Assembly: GCA_946548895.1 (NCBI GenBank)
Contig: CAMNQF010000034.1
Coordinates: forward strand, 1 to 38,753
Reading direction: 5' to 3'
DNA length: 38,753 nucleotides
DNA from: an uncultured bacterium
GTDB taxonomy: Bacteria > Bacillota > Clostridia > Oscillospirales > Oscillospiraceae
Shown here piece by piece: positions 1 to 8,579 of this stretch. Under the pieces are notes generated by a model. The model did not search any database and was not told the DNA's origin. It was given only the letters and a program-made list of their open reading frames with translations. Every line of letters starts with the position of its first letter. The stretch's first letter is position 1. A program made the translations under genes and the position numbers.

Positions 1-1079
1 CCAAGCTGCTGTGGATGCGGGAGCACGAGCCGGAAAACTTTGCGAAAATTCGCAAAATCATGCTCCCCAAAGACTACATCAATTATAAACTGACGGGCGT
101 CCACTGCACGGACTACTCGGACGCCTCCGGGACGCTGCTGCTGGATGTGGAGCATAAGTGCTGGAGCAAGGAAATGTGTGACATCTGCGGCGTCACCGAG
201 GGCCAGCTCCCCACACTGTATGAGAGCTGGGAGGTGGTGGGGACGCTCAAGCCCGGCGCGGCCAAAGTCCTGGGCCTGCCCGCGTCCGTGAAGGTGTGCG
301 CCGGGGCGGGGGACAACGCCACGGCGGCTGTCGGCACCGGCACTGTAGGGGCGGGCGGCTGCAACATCTCTCTGGGCACCTCAGGCACCATCTTCATCAG
401 CTCGGACAAGTTCGGCGTAGACCCCAACAACGCCCTCCACGCCTTCGCCCACGCCGACGGCGGCTGGCACCTGATGGGCTGTATGCTGTCCGCCGCCTCC
501 TGCAACCAGTGGTGGTGCGGGGACATTTTGGGCACAAAGGACTACCCGGCGGAGCAGACCGCCATCACGTCGGACAAATTGGGCCGCAATCCGGTATTCT
601 TCCTGCCCTACCTCATGGGGGAGCGCTCCCCCATCAACGACACCGACGCCCGGGGCGCCTTCGTGGGCATGGGCATGGATACCACCCGCGCTGATATGGT
701 ACAGGCGGTGCTGGAGGGGGTGGCCTTTGCCATCCGGGACAGCTTTGAGGTGGCCAAGTCCCTGGGCGTGTCCATCCCCAAGTGCATGATCTGCGGCGGC
801 GGGGCCAAATCGTCCCTGTGGCGGACCATCTTCGCCAACGTGCTGGGCATTCCGCTGACCCTGCCACAGACCGAGCAGGGCCCCGGCTACGGCGGCGCGG
901 TGCTGGCCATGGTGGGCTGCGGGGCGTTTGAAAGCGTCCAGGCCGCCTGTGACACGCTGATCCACGTGGCCCAGACCGTGGAGCCGGACGCAGAACTCAC
1001 CGCCCGGTACGAGGAGCGATATCGAAAGTTCCAACAAATCTACCCGGCCCTAAAAAATGTGTTTCCAGCGTTGAAATGA
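1..1079 (+). CDS. xylB: Xylulokinase (FGGY family), 5' end outside window
   Basis: FGGY-family sugar kinase, most like D-xylulokinase, which uses ATP to make D-xylulose 5-phosphate in the cytoplasm. The reading frame is open from base 3, before the first ATG at 15, and reads KLLW-MREHEP, the usual middle of the N-terminal domain; about 140 residues are therefore missing to the left. Visible hallmarks are IMLPKDYINYKLTG, the GAGDNATAAVGTG turn, NISLGTSGTIF, LPYLMGERSP and the C-terminal GGGAKSSLWRTIFANVLG ATP-site region. The stop at 1077-1079 overlaps the ribosome binding site of the next gene, so the two are co-transcribed. The product would meet the AraD and transketolase enzymes encoded downstream. 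The exact pentulose substrate cannot be read from the sequence; family assignment is firm. Confidence 0.9.
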   Translation, partial: KLLWMREHEPENFAKIRKIMLPKDYINYKLTGVHCTDYSDASGTLLLDVEHKCWSKEMCDICGVTEGQLPTLYESWEVVGTLKPGAAKVLGLPASVKVCAGAGDNATAAVGTGTVGAGGCNISLGTSGTIFISSDKFGVDPNNALHAFAHADGGWHLMGCMLSAASCNQWWCGDILGTKDYPAEQTAITSDKLGRNPVFFLPYLMGERSPINDTDARGAFVGMGMDTTRADMVQAVLEGVAFAIRDSFEVAKSLGVSIPKCMICGGGAKSSLWRTIFANVLGIPLTLPQTEQGPGYGGAVLAMVGCGAFESVQAACDTLIHVAQTVEPDAELTARYEERYRKFQQIYPALKNVFPALK

Positions 1080-1090
1080 GGAGGTCAAGC

Positions 1091-1726
1091 ATGGAGATCA
1101 AAAGCGTATTTGACGCAGAATTTTTCCCCTATGGGCAGGTGCATAAGGGTTATAAGCTGGATGGCCTGCTGGCGGCCATGAAAGCCATCCCCTTGCCGGA
1201 AAGTGGCACCACCTACCAGCCCGCCATCCCTGAGCTGGAGGCCCTGCCCATCTTTGAACTGTTTGGCGCCAACGCCTACGGCGGGATGCCCGTCCAGCTG
1301 GGGATGTGCTGGGGTCGCAACACCAAATTGAACTGCCTGGAGTACCACCGGGACAGCGAGTTTAACGTGGGCACCCATGACTTCATCCTCCTGCTGGCCA
1401 AGCAGGACGAAATCGTGGACGGTATGCTGGACACCGCAAAAGTCCGGGCGTTTCGCGTCCCCGCCGGGGTGTTGGTGGAGGTGTACGCCACCACTTTGCA
1501 CTATGCCCCCTGCCACACCGACGAGGCCGAGGGCTTCCGGGTGGCGGTGGCGCTGCCCCGGGGCACCAACGAGGCAAAACCCGCCATCAAGGCCATAACA
1601 GAGGAGGATCAACTGCTCTGGGCCCGGAACAAGTGGCTGCTGGCCCACGAGGACAGCGCCGAGGCCGGACACGGCGCCGCCGTCCGGCTGTCCGGCGACA
1701 ACAACGATATTGCCAACGATATTTGA
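1091..1726 (+). CDS. DUF4867 family protein
   Basis: Cytoplasmic protein of 211 residues that I recognise as DUF4867, a cupin-like family of unknown reaction found beside sugar isomerases and kinases in Firmicutes. The segment GMCWGRNTKLNCLEYHRDSEFNVGTHDFILLL, with the later LHYAPCHTDEAEGFRVAVALPRG, has the histidine and acidic pattern expected of a metal-binding cupin barrel; that it binds metal is inference. The start is the ATG at 1091, eight bases after an AGGAGGT (1079-1085). It lies between xylulokinase and the isomerase-family gene with short gaps, which argues for a role in the same sugar pathway, perhaps as a sugar epimerase or mutarotase-like helper. No signal peptide or membrane segment is seen. 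Confidence 0.8.
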   Translation: MEIKSVFDAEFFPYGQVHKGYKLDGLLAAMKAIPLPESGTTYQPAIPELEALPIFELFGANAYGGMPVQLGMCWGRNTKLNCLEYHRDSEFNVGTHDFILLLAKQDEIVDGMLDTAKVRAFRVPAGVLVEVYATTLHYAPCHTDEAEGFRVAVALPRGTNEAKPAIKAITEEDQLLWARNKWLLAHEDSAEAGHGAAVRLSGDNNDIANDI

Positions 1727-1743
1727 TATAGGAGGAAAACATC

Positions 1744-3219
1744 ATGAAAAACTTCCCTGACGTAAAACTTGGCCTCATCGCTGTCTCCCGGGACTGCTTC
1801 CCCATCGCCCTGAGCGAGAAGCGCCGCGCCGCCATCAAAGCCGCCTATGCGGGCGACCTCTACGAGTGCCCTGTCACCGTTGAGAACGAGCTGGATATGC
1901 TGAAAGTCTTGGCCGATGTGAACGAGCACGGCTGCAACGCCCTGGTGGTGTTCCTGGGCAATTTCGGCCCCGAGACCCCCGAGACCCTCATTGCCAAAAA
2001 CTTTGACGGCCCCTGTATGTTCGTGGCCGCCGCCGAGGGGGACGGCGACCTCATCAATGGGCGCGGCGACGCCTACTGCGGTATGCTCAACTGCTCCTAC
2101 AACCTGGGGATGCGCCATCTGAAGGGCTACATCCCGGAGTACCCCGTGGGCACGGCGGAGGACATCACCAAAATGATTGCGGACTTCGTGCCCATCGCAA
2201 GGGCGGTGATCGGCGTGAAGAACCTGAAGATCATCACCTTTGGCCCCCGGCCCCAGGACTTTTTTGCCTGCAACGCCCCTATCAAGGGGCTGTATGAGCT
2301 GGGCGTAGAGGTGGAGGAGAACTCCGAGCTGGATCTGCTGGTTTCGTACAAGGAGCACGCGGGCGACCCCCGGATCCCTGCCATCTGTGCGGAAATGGCC
2401 GAGGAAATGGGCGAGGGCCGCTACTATCCCGATTTGGGCGAGCGCATGGCCCAGTTCGAGCTGACCCTCCTCGATTGGGCGGAGAACCACAAGGGCAGCC
2501 GCAAGTACGTGGCCTTCGCCGACAAATGCTGGCCCGCGTTCCCCAGTCAGTTCGGGTTCGAACCCTGCTACGTCAACTCCCGGCTGGCGGCCCGTGGCAT
2601 TCCCGTGGCCTGCGAGGTTGACATCTACGGCGCACTCAGCGAGTACATCGGGGCTTGTGTGTCCGGCGACGCCGTGACCCTGCTGGACATCAACAACTCC
2701 GTCCCCGCCCAGATGTGGGAGGAGCAGATTCGCGGCAAGTACGATTATCAGCTCACCGACACCTTCATGGGCTTCCACTGCGGCAACACCCCCGCCTGCA
2801 AGCTGTGCGCCGATAGGGCGGTGAAGTACCAGCTCATCCAGCACCGCCTGCTGGAGCCCCAGGACAGCGACCCCGACTTCACCCGGGGCACCCTGGAGGC
2901 GGACATCGCCCCCAGCGACATCACCTTCTACCGCCTCCAGTGCGATTCTGAGGGCAATCTGCGCTCCTACATCGCCCAGGGCGAGGTGCTGCCCGTCAAG
3001 ACCGGCAGCTTTGGCGGCATCGGCGTGTTCGCCATCCACGAAATGGGCCGGTTCTACCGCCACGTGCTGATCCAGAAGCGCTATCCTCACCACGGGGCGG
3101 TGGCTTTTGGGCACTACGGCAAGGCGCTGTTCGAGGTGTTCAAGTTCCTGGGCGTCCAGGATATCGCGTATAACCAGCCCAAGAACCTCCCCTATCCCAC
3201 CGAGAACCCCTGGGGTTGA
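1744..3219 (+). CDS. L-fucose/L-arabinose isomerase family protein
   Basis: Aldose-ketose isomerase-like protein of 491 residues belonging to the FucI/AraA superfamily, which needs a divalent metal such as Mn2+. The likely metal ligands fit the family pattern: a Glu in ACEVDIYGALSEY (about residue 291), an Asp in TLLDINNS (about 315), and histidines in FMGFHCGNT (about 345) or YPHHGAVAFGHYG (about 449-457). The N-terminal part (VKLGLIAVSRDCFP, then NALVVFLGNFGPETP) is the Rossmann-like domain that shapes substrate choice. ATG 1744 follows a good AGGAGG. With the kinase next door and AraD after it, the likely job is to convert an aldose to the ketose phosphorylated by the kinase. Many proteins of this branch are not true FucI, so substrate is left open. 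Confidence 0.8.
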   Translation: MKNFPDVKLGLIAVSRDCFPIALSEKRRAAIKAAYAGDLYECPVTVENELDMLKVLADVNEHGCNALVVFLGNFGPETPETLIAKNFDGPCMFVAAAEGDGDLINGRGDAYCGMLNCSYNLGMRHLKGYIPEYPVGTAEDITKMIADFVPIARAVIGVKNLKIITFGPRPQDFFACNAPIKGLYELGVEVEENSELDLLVSYKEHAGDPRIPAICAEMAEEMGEGRYYPDLGERMAQFELTLLDWAENHKGSRKYVAFADKCWPAFPSQFGFEPCYVNSRLAARGIPVACEVDIYGALSEYIGACVSGDAVTLLDINNSVPAQMWEEQIRGKYDYQLTDTFMGFHCGNTPACKLCADRAVKYQLIQHRLLEPQDSDPDFTRGTLEADIAPSDITFYRLQCDSEGNLRSYIAQGEVLPVKTGSFGGIGVFAIHEMGRFYRHVLIQKRYPHHGAVAFGHYGKALFEVFKFLGVQDIAYNQPKNLPYPTENPWG

Positions 3220-3224
3220 GCGCC

Positions 3225-4754
3225 ATGGAAAAACTTTGTCTTGGCATCGAATTGGGTTCCACCCGCATCAAGGCGGTGGCCGTCGATGGACAGCATACCC
3301 CTGTGTCCTCCGGGGACTACATCTGGGCGTCCAGCTACGAAAATGGCGTGTGGACCTACTCCCTGGACGAGGTGTGGAAGGGCCTGAAGGCCACCCTGTC
3401 CGGGGTAGAGCACCGGGAGACCGTCTGCGCCATGGGCATATCCGGCATGATGCACGGCTACCTGGCTTTTGACGTGGACTGGAACCTGCTGACGCCCTTC
3501 CGCACCTGGCAGAACACCATCACGGGGCAAGCGGCGGCGGAATTGACGGCCCTGTTCGGCTTCAACATTCCCCAGAGGTGGTCCATCGCCCACCTCTACC
3601 AGGCCATTCTGAACGAGGAACCCCACGTTCCCCAGATTGCCCACATCACCACCCTGGCGGGGTACGTCCATTATATGCTCACCGGCGTCAACGCCGTGGG
3701 TGTGGGCGAAGCCAGCGGTATGTTCCCCATCAACAGCGAGGCCCTGGACTACGACAGGGAAATGATGGAGAAGTTTAACGGGTTGGTGAAGTCCCGCGAT
3801 TTGCCCTGGACGCTGGCAAATGTACTGCCCCGGGTTCTCCCCGCCGGCGCGGACGCGGGCGCGCTCACCGAACGGGGCGCGGCCCTGCTGGACAACCTGC
3901 TTACTCCTGGCATCCCCTTTGCCCCCGCCGAGGGCGACGCGGGCACCGGCATGGCCGCCACCAACGCCGTGGCCCCCCGGACGGGCAACGTGTCGGCGGG
4001 CACCTCCATCTTCTCCATGGTGGTGCTGGAACGGCCGCTGTCCAAGGTCTATGAGGAGATCGACCTGGTCACCACCCCCACCGGGGTTCCGGTGGCCATG
4101 GTGCACTGCAACAACTGTACCAACGATACCAATGCCTGGGCTGGGGTGCTGCGGGAGACGGCGGAGCTGTTCGGGGCCGCGCCCCCCGCCGGCGAGCTGT
4201 TCACCCGGCTGTACCAAAAGAGCCTGGACGGCGATCCGGACTGCGGCGGCGTTACCGTCTGCAACTATCTGGCGGGGGAGGGCGTCACCCACATGGATGC
4301 GGGGCGGCCCCTGGTAGTGCGGATGCCGGAGAGCAGATTCACCCTGGCCAACTTCTTCCGCGCCCAGCTCTACTCCACCCTGGCCACGCTGAAAATCGGT
4401 ATGGACATCCTGGCGGCGGAGGGGGTTGCTATCGACTCGCTGACCGGCCACGGTGGGCTGTTCAAAACCCCGCTGGTGGGCCAGAAGTATCTGGCCGCCG
4501 CCTGCAGCGCCCCGGTGACCTGCATGGACACCGCCGGGGAGGGCGGCCCCTACGGTATGGCGCTGCTGGCCGCCTATCGGGTGTGGAAATCGGACGGCGA
4601 GACGTTGGAGGACTACTTGAACAAGCACGTATTCGCGGGCGTGTCCGGCTCCACCGTCGAGCCGGACGGAGAGACGGTGGACGGCTTCAACGCCTACATG
4701 GAGCGGTATCAGGCTTTGCTCCACGTGGAGTGTAAAGCGGTGGAGGTGCTGTGA
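3225..4754 (+). CDS. FGGY-family carbohydrate kinase
   Basis: Second FGGY sugar kinase of the operon, 509 residues, full length for the family. It starts with the ATP-site signature [18 protein letters not shown], has [13 protein letters not shown] and FRTWQN in the sugar-binding domain, and ends with [21 protein letters not shown], equivalent to the GGG-(A/S) adenosine site. A TTG lies upstream at 3216 inside the isomerase stop region, but ATG 3225 fits the family N-terminus. The gene follows the isomerase with only five bases between stop and start and overlaps araD by one base (TGATG at 4752-4756), so translation is probably coupled. Its place between an isomerase and AraD suggests an L-ribulokinase or L-fuculokinase-like role, distinct from the xylulokinase upstream. 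Confidence 0.82.
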   Translation: MEKLCLGIELGSTRIKAVAVDGQHTPVSSGDYIWASSYENGVWTYSLDEVWKGLKATLSGVEHRETVCAMGISGMMHGYLAFDVDWNLLTPFRTWQNTITGQAAAELTALFGFNIPQRWSIAHLYQAILNEEPHVPQIAHITTLAGYVHYMLTGVNAVGVGEASGMFPINSEALDYDREMMEKFNGLVKSRDLPWTLANVLPRVLPAGADAGALTERGAALLDNLLTPGIPFAPAEGDAGTGMAATNAVAPRTGNVSAGTSIFSMVVLERPLSKVYEEIDLVTTPTGVPVAMVHCNNCTNDTNAWAGVLRETAELFGAAPPAGELFTRLYQKSLDGDPDCGGVTVCNYLAGEGVTHMDAGRPLVVRMPESRFTLANFFRAQLYSTLATLKIGMDILAAEGVAIDSLTGHGGLFKTPLVGQKYLAAACSAPVTCMDTAGEGGPYGMALLAAYRVWKSDGETLEDYLNKHVFAGVSGSTVEPDGETVDGFNAYMERYQALLHVECKAVEVL

Positions 4755-5452
4755 TGCTGGAGGAGCTGAAAAAAGCGGTCTGTGAGGCCAATTTATTGCT
4801 TCCCAAACACGGTCTCGTCACCTTCACCTGGGGCAATGTGTCCGGAGTGGATCGCGAAAAGGGCCTGATGGTCATCAAGCCCTCAGGGGTGGAGTACGGC
4901 GGCATGACCGCCGACGACATGGTGGTGGTAAGCCTGGAGACCGGGGAACGGGTGGAGGGCAAGTGGAAGCCCTCCAGCGACACCAAGACCCACATCGAAC
5001 TTTACAAGGCGTTCCCCGGCATCGGCGGCATTGTCCACACCCACAGCCCCCACGCGGTGGCCTGGGCCCAGGCGGGGGAGGACATCCCCTGCTTCGGCAC
5101 CACCCACGCCGACTACTTCTACGGCCCCATCCCCTGCACCCGGCAGCTGACCCAGGGGGAGCTGGAGGAGGATTACGAGAAAAACACGGGCGTAGTTATC
5201 ATCGAGACTTTCCAGGAGCGGTGCATCGAGCCCACCGCCGTCCCCGGCGTGATCTGCGCCAGCCATGGCCCCTTCGCCTGGGGGAAAGACCCGGCGGAGG
5301 CGGTGTACCACGCGGTGGTGCTGGAGGAGGTGGCGAAAATGGCCCTGCTTACCCGGCAGGTGCGGCCGTCCGCCGCCCCCGCCCCCCAGCGCGTCCAGGA
5401 CAAGCACTACTTCCGCAAGCACGGCCCCGGGGCCTACTATGGCCAGGGCTGA
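4754..5452 (+). CDS. araD: L-ribulose-5-phosphate 4-epimerase
   Basis: Class II aldolase/epimerase of 232 residues, very close to Escherichia coli AraD over its whole length. It would interconvert L-ribulose 5-phosphate and D-xylulose 5-phosphate through a Zn-dependent retro-aldol step. The N-terminal LTWGNVSAVDR-like stretch (here [14 protein letters not shown]), [22 protein letters not shown] and the [11 protein letters not shown] substrate loop are all present. The Zn ligands are seen in IVHTHSPHA and in ASHGPFAWG, and the catalytic Asp in HADYFYG. The C-terminus [17 protein letters not shown] is also typical. ATG 4754 overlaps the previous stop; GTG 4751 is possible. The product feeds the transketolase genes that follow directly. 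AraD is preferred to fuculose-phosphate aldolase because of the near colinear match. Confidence 0.93.
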   Translation: MLEELKKAVCEANLLLPKHGLVTFTWGNVSGVDREKGLMVIKPSGVEYGGMTADDMVVVSLETGERVEGKWKPSSDTKTHIELYKAFPGIGGIVHTHSPHAVAWAQAGEDIPCFGTTHADYFYGPIPCTRQLTQGELEEDYEKNTGVVIIETFQERCIEPTAVPGVICASHGPFAWGKDPAEAVYHAVVLEEVAKMALLTRQVRPSAAPAPQRVQDKHYFRKHGPGAYYGQG

Positions 5453-5467
5453 AAAGGAGAATCTATC

Positions 5468-6313
5468 ATGACCAAAGAGGAAGAAATCACACTTCGAAAG
5501 ACGGCCTGCAAGATCCGGATAGGTGTGCTCACTGCCACCCACGGGGCCAAGGCGGGCCATCCCGGCGGCAGCCTGTCCGCCGCGGACGTGTTCACCTATC
5601 TGTATTTCAGGGAACTGAACATTGACCCCAGCCGCCCAAAAAAGGTAGGCCGGGATCGCTTTGTGCTGTCCAAGGGCCACACCGCGCCGGGGCTGTATGC
5701 GGCGCTGGCGGAGCGGGGCTTCTTCCCTGTGGATGATTTGCCCACCCTGCGGCACATTGACAGCTACTTGCAAGGCCACCCCAACATGGACACCGTCCCC
5801 GGTGTGGATATGTCCACCGGTTCCCTGGGGCAGGGCGTCTCCTGTGCCTGTGGAATGGCTTTAGGCTTGAAAAAGCAGGGCAGCGCCGCCCGGGTGTATA
5901 CCCTGCTGGGAGATGGCGAGCTGCAGGAGGGCCAGGTGTGGGAGGCGCTGATGTTCGCCGCCCACTACAAGCTGGACAACCTGTGCGTCATCATCGACCA
6001 CAACGGCCTCCAGATTGACGGCCCCAACGAGAAGGTGATGGGGCTGGGCTCCATCCCGGACAAGCTGCGGGCCTTTGGGCTGGACGTGTTCCAGATTAGC
6101 GGCCACGACTTTCAGGCTATGGAGGGGGCCTTTGACGCCGCCCGGCAGGCAAAGGGAATGCCCTCCGCCATCGTTTTGGAGACAACGAAGGGCAAGGGCG
6201 TGAGCTACATGGAGGGTCAGGTGGGCTGGCACGGCAAGGCCCCCAACGACGAGGAGTATGCCCGGGGCATGGCGGAGCTGAGCGCTCAGCTGGCGGAACT
6301 GGAGGCGGTTTGA
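5468..6313 (+). CDS. Transketolase, N-terminal (TPP-binding) subunit
   Basis: Split transketolase subunit of 281 residues carrying the pyrophosphate-binding half of the thiamine diphosphate site. AGHPGGSLSAADVFTYLYF and KGHTAPGLYAALAERG match the family, and the TPP motif GDGELQEGQVWEAL ... DHNGLQIDG is intact (GDG to N spacing normal). Transketolase moves a two-carbon ketol unit from D-xylulose 5-phosphate to aldose phosphates, linking this pentose pathway to glycolysis. ATG 5468 follows AAAGGAGA. The C-terminal subunit begins two bases after the stop of this gene, so the pair should be made in equal amounts and assemble as a heterotetramer. Housekeeping transketolases in Clostridia are often split in the same way. 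Confidence 0.93.
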   Translation: MTKEEEITLRKTACKIRIGVLTATHGAKAGHPGGSLSAADVFTYLYFRELNIDPSRPKKVGRDRFVLSKGHTAPGLYAALAERGFFPVDDLPTLRHIDSYLQGHPNMDTVPGVDMSTGSLGQGVSCACGMALGLKKQGSAARVYTLLGDGELQEGQVWEALMFAAHYKLDNLCVIIDHNGLQIDGPNEKVMGLGSIPDKLRAFGLDVFQISGHDFQAMEGAFDAARQAKGMPSAIVLETTKGKGVSYMEGQVGWHGKAPNDEEYARGMAELSAQLAELEAV

Positions 6314-6314
6314 A

Positions 6315-7250
6315 ATGGCAGATGTGAAAAAAGTCGCCACCCGGCAGAGCTACGGCGAGGCGCTGAAGGAATTGGGGGCAGCCCATCCCGATGTGGTGGT
6401 GCTGGACGCCGACCTGGCCAACGCCACCAAGACGGAGATCTTCAAAAAGGCGTTCCCAGACCGCCACTTTGACTGCGGCATCGCGGAGAGCGACATGATG
6501 TGCGTGGCGGCGGGGCTGTCTACCACGGGGTATGTGCCCTTTGCCAGCAGCTTTGCCATGTTCGCGGCGGGGCGGGCCTTTGAGCAGGTGCGCAACTCCA
6601 TCGGTTACCCCCACCTGAACGTGAAGATCGGCGCCACCCATGGCGGCATCTCCGTGGGCGAGGACGGGGCCAGCCACCAGTGCTGTGAGGATTTCGCGCT
6701 GATGCGCTCCATCCCCGGCATGGTGGTGATGTCCCCGGCGGATGATGCGGAGGCCAAGGCCATGGTGAAGGCCTCCTACGAGCATCAGGGCCCCGTCTAT
6801 ATGCGATTCAGCCGCTACGGTGCGCCTGTGATCCACGACGCAGACCGTTTCACTTTTGAGATTGGGAAAGGTGAAGTCCTGCGGGAGGGTTCCGATGTGG
6901 CCCTCATTGCCAACGGCCTGCTGGTGGCGGAGGCGCTGGAAGCTGCCGAGCTGCTGGCCCAGCAGGGTATCAGCGCCCGTGTCATCGACATGGCCACCAT
7001 CAAGCCGCTGGACGAGGGTCTGGTACTGAAAGCGGCAAAGGAGTGCGGCAGGCTCGTCACCTGTGAGGAGCACTCCATCATCGGCGGACTGGGCGAGGCG
7101 GTGTGCGCCGTCATCGCAAAGCACGGCTTGCCCTGCCCTGTGGAGCGCATCGGCGTCAACGACGAGTTCGGACACTCCGGCCCTGCCGGGGCACTGTTGG
7201 AGCAGTTCGGGTTGTGTGCGGGGCATATTGCGGAAGCGGCGCATGGCTGA
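6315..7250 (+). CDS. Transketolase, C-terminal (pyrimidine-binding) subunit
   Basis: Partner of the preceding subunit, 311 residues: pyrimidine-binding domain followed by the transketolase C-terminal domain. VVVLDADLANATKTEIFKKAFPDR, DCGIAESDMMCVAAGLS (with the catalytic Glu that activates thiamine) and KIGATHGGISVGEDGASHQ are characteristic. The C-terminal domain begins near GEVLREGSDVALIANG and ends with the CEEHSIIGGLGEAVCAVIAKHG segment. It resembles DXP synthase in layout, but the length and the separate N-terminal subunit support transketolase. ATG 6315 lies immediately after the upstream TGA. A gap of about 40 bases follows before uxuA. Confidence 0.93.
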   Translation: MADVKKVATRQSYGEALKELGAAHPDVVVLDADLANATKTEIFKKAFPDRHFDCGIAESDMMCVAAGLSTTGYVPFASSFAMFAAGRAFEQVRNSIGYPHLNVKIGATHGGISVGEDGASHQCCEDFALMRSIPGMVVMSPADDAEAKAMVKASYEHQGPVYMRFSRYGAPVIHDADRFTFEIGKGEVLREGSDVALIANGLLVAEALEAAELLAQQGISARVIDMATIKPLDEGLVLKAAKECGRLVTCEEHSIIGGLGEAVCAVIAKHGLPCPVERIGVNDEFGHSGPAGALLEQFGLCAGHIAEAAHG

Positions 7251-7291
7251 TTCGGCTAACTACATAAGACCTTATTGGAGGAGAAAATCGC

Positions 7292-8371
7292 ATGAAAATG
7301 ACCTGGCGCTGGTACGGCGAGGGCAACGATCAGATCAAGCTGTCCGACATCAAGCAGATCCCGGGGGTGGAGGGCATCGTCTGGGCGCTCCACGACAAGA
7401 TGCCGGGGGAGGTGTGGCAGCCCGACGAGATCGCCGCCGTCAAGAAGCAGCTGGACGAGTACGGCTTCAACATGGACGTGGTGGAGTCGGTGAACGTCCA
7501 CGACGACATCAAGATCGGCCTTCCCACCCAGGATCAGTACATCGAGAATTACAAGCAGACCATCCGTAACTTGGCCCCCTTCGGGGTGAAGGTGATCTGC
7601 TACAACTTCATGCCCGTGTTCGACTGGACCCGCACCGACCTGTTCCACCCCGTGGGGGACGGCTCCACCGCCCTCTATTACGAGGCGGCGAAAATCAAGC
7701 AGGATCCCCGGGAGATGGCAGACTACGTCATGTCCTTCACGGAAAAGTACCACATGACCTTCCCCGGCTGGGAGCCGGAGCGGATGGCCAAGCTGGACGA
7801 GCTGTTTGAGAAGTACAAGGGCGTCACCAAGGAGAAGCTGTGGGCCAACTTCAAGTACTTCTTAGAGGCCATCATGCCCACCTGCCATGAGTGCGACATC
7901 AAGATGGCGGTGCACATGGACGACCCCCCCTGGGACATCTTCGGGCTGCCCCGGCTGCTGACCAGCGGGGAGGCCATCGACAAGTTCCTGGCGATGGTGG
8001 ACGACCCGTACAACTGCCTGACGCTGTGCTCGGGGAGCCTGAACGCGGACCCGAAGAACAACGTGGCGGACATCGTGCGCAAGCACTGCGACCGCATCGC
8101 CTTCGCCCACATCCGCAACGTGAAGCACTTCCCCAACGGGGACTTCTCCGAGGCGTCCCACCGGGACTGCGATGGGGACACCGAAATCCTGAATATCCTC
8201 AAGGCGTACCACGACTGCGGGTTTGACGGCTACATCCGGCCCGACCACGGCCGCCACCTGTGGGACGAGGTTCCGGGGAAAGTCCGCCCCGGTTACGGCC
8301 TGTATGACCGCGCCCTGGGCGTGATGTATATGCTGGGCGTGTGGGATATGCTGGACAAATTAGAAGCGTGA
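7292..8371 (+). CDS. uxuA: Mannonate dehydratase
   Basis: Mannonate dehydratase of 359 residues, which removes water from D-mannonate to give 2-keto-3-deoxy-D-gluconate in hexuronate breakdown. The N-terminus MTWRWYGEGND and the segments VEGIVWALHDKMPGEVW, KVICYNFMPVFDWTRTDL, HMDDPPWDIFGLPRL (metal and substrate residues), GSLNADPKNNV, IAFAHIRNVK and YIRPDHGRHLW are those of the UxuA family, a TIM-barrel metalloenzyme. ATG 7292 is eight bases after a GGAGG. It precedes the SDR dehydrogenase expected to make its substrate. Length is normal for Gram-positive UxuA. Confidence 0.95.
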   Translation: MKMTWRWYGEGNDQIKLSDIKQIPGVEGIVWALHDKMPGEVWQPDEIAAVKKQLDEYGFNMDVVESVNVHDDIKIGLPTQDQYIENYKQTIRNLAPFGVKVICYNFMPVFDWTRTDLFHPVGDGSTALYYEAAKIKQDPREMADYVMSFTEKYHMTFPGWEPERMAKLDELFEKYKGVTKEKLWANFKYFLEAIMPTCHECDIKMAVHMDDPPWDIFGLPRLLTSGEAIDKFLAMVDDPYNCLTLCSGSLNADPKNNVADIVRKHCDRIAFAHIRNVKHFPNGDFSEASHRDCDGDTEILNILKAYHDCGFDGYIRPDHGRHLWDEVPGKVRPGYGLYDRALGVMYMLGVWDMLDKLEA

Positions 8372-8560
8372 GCGTAGGCGCATCGGGGAGCTTGGAACGG
8401 AGCGAGGGCGAGCGATGGGGCCATAGGCCCCAGAGACCAGCCCGAGTCGGAGCGGCGCTGTGTGCCGGTGGCACACGTCCAGCGCAGACCGAGCCAGCGG
8501 CGAGACAGCGACCCGGCCATGCGCCCAACGCGCAGCTTGACAATGAAACGGGTGTAAACC
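8372..8560 (+). repeat. Hairpin-rich GC spacer between uxuA and the SDR gene
   Basis: The gap between uxuA and the next gene is long for this operon and unlike a plain leader. It holds a perfect hairpin GGGGCC-ATA-GGCCCC (8417-8431) and a larger one in which GCGCTG-TGTGCC (8455-8466) pairs with GGCACA (8470-8475) and, after a four-base bulge, CAGCGC (8480-8485). No T-run follows, so they are not classic terminators. The composition (repeated GAGCGAGGGCGAG-like blocks) suggests an extragenic repeat of the REP/BIME kind or an RNA-stabilising element. No convincing protein is encoded. Only one copy is seen in this window. Confidence 0.45.
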
Positions 8561-8579
8561 GTATGAGGAGGAATTACAA

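Noticed and set aside
3192-4724. Very long open frames on the minus strand under the sugar operon and under the GH3 gene
   Set aside because: They are antisense shadows of GC-rich genes; the proteins are low-complexity Gly/His/Val-rich and match nothing, while the plus-strand genes are clear families.
6315-7250. 1-deoxy-D-xylulose-5-phosphate synthase
   Set aside because: The protein is split from its TPP-binding partner and matches the split transketolase pair in length and context.
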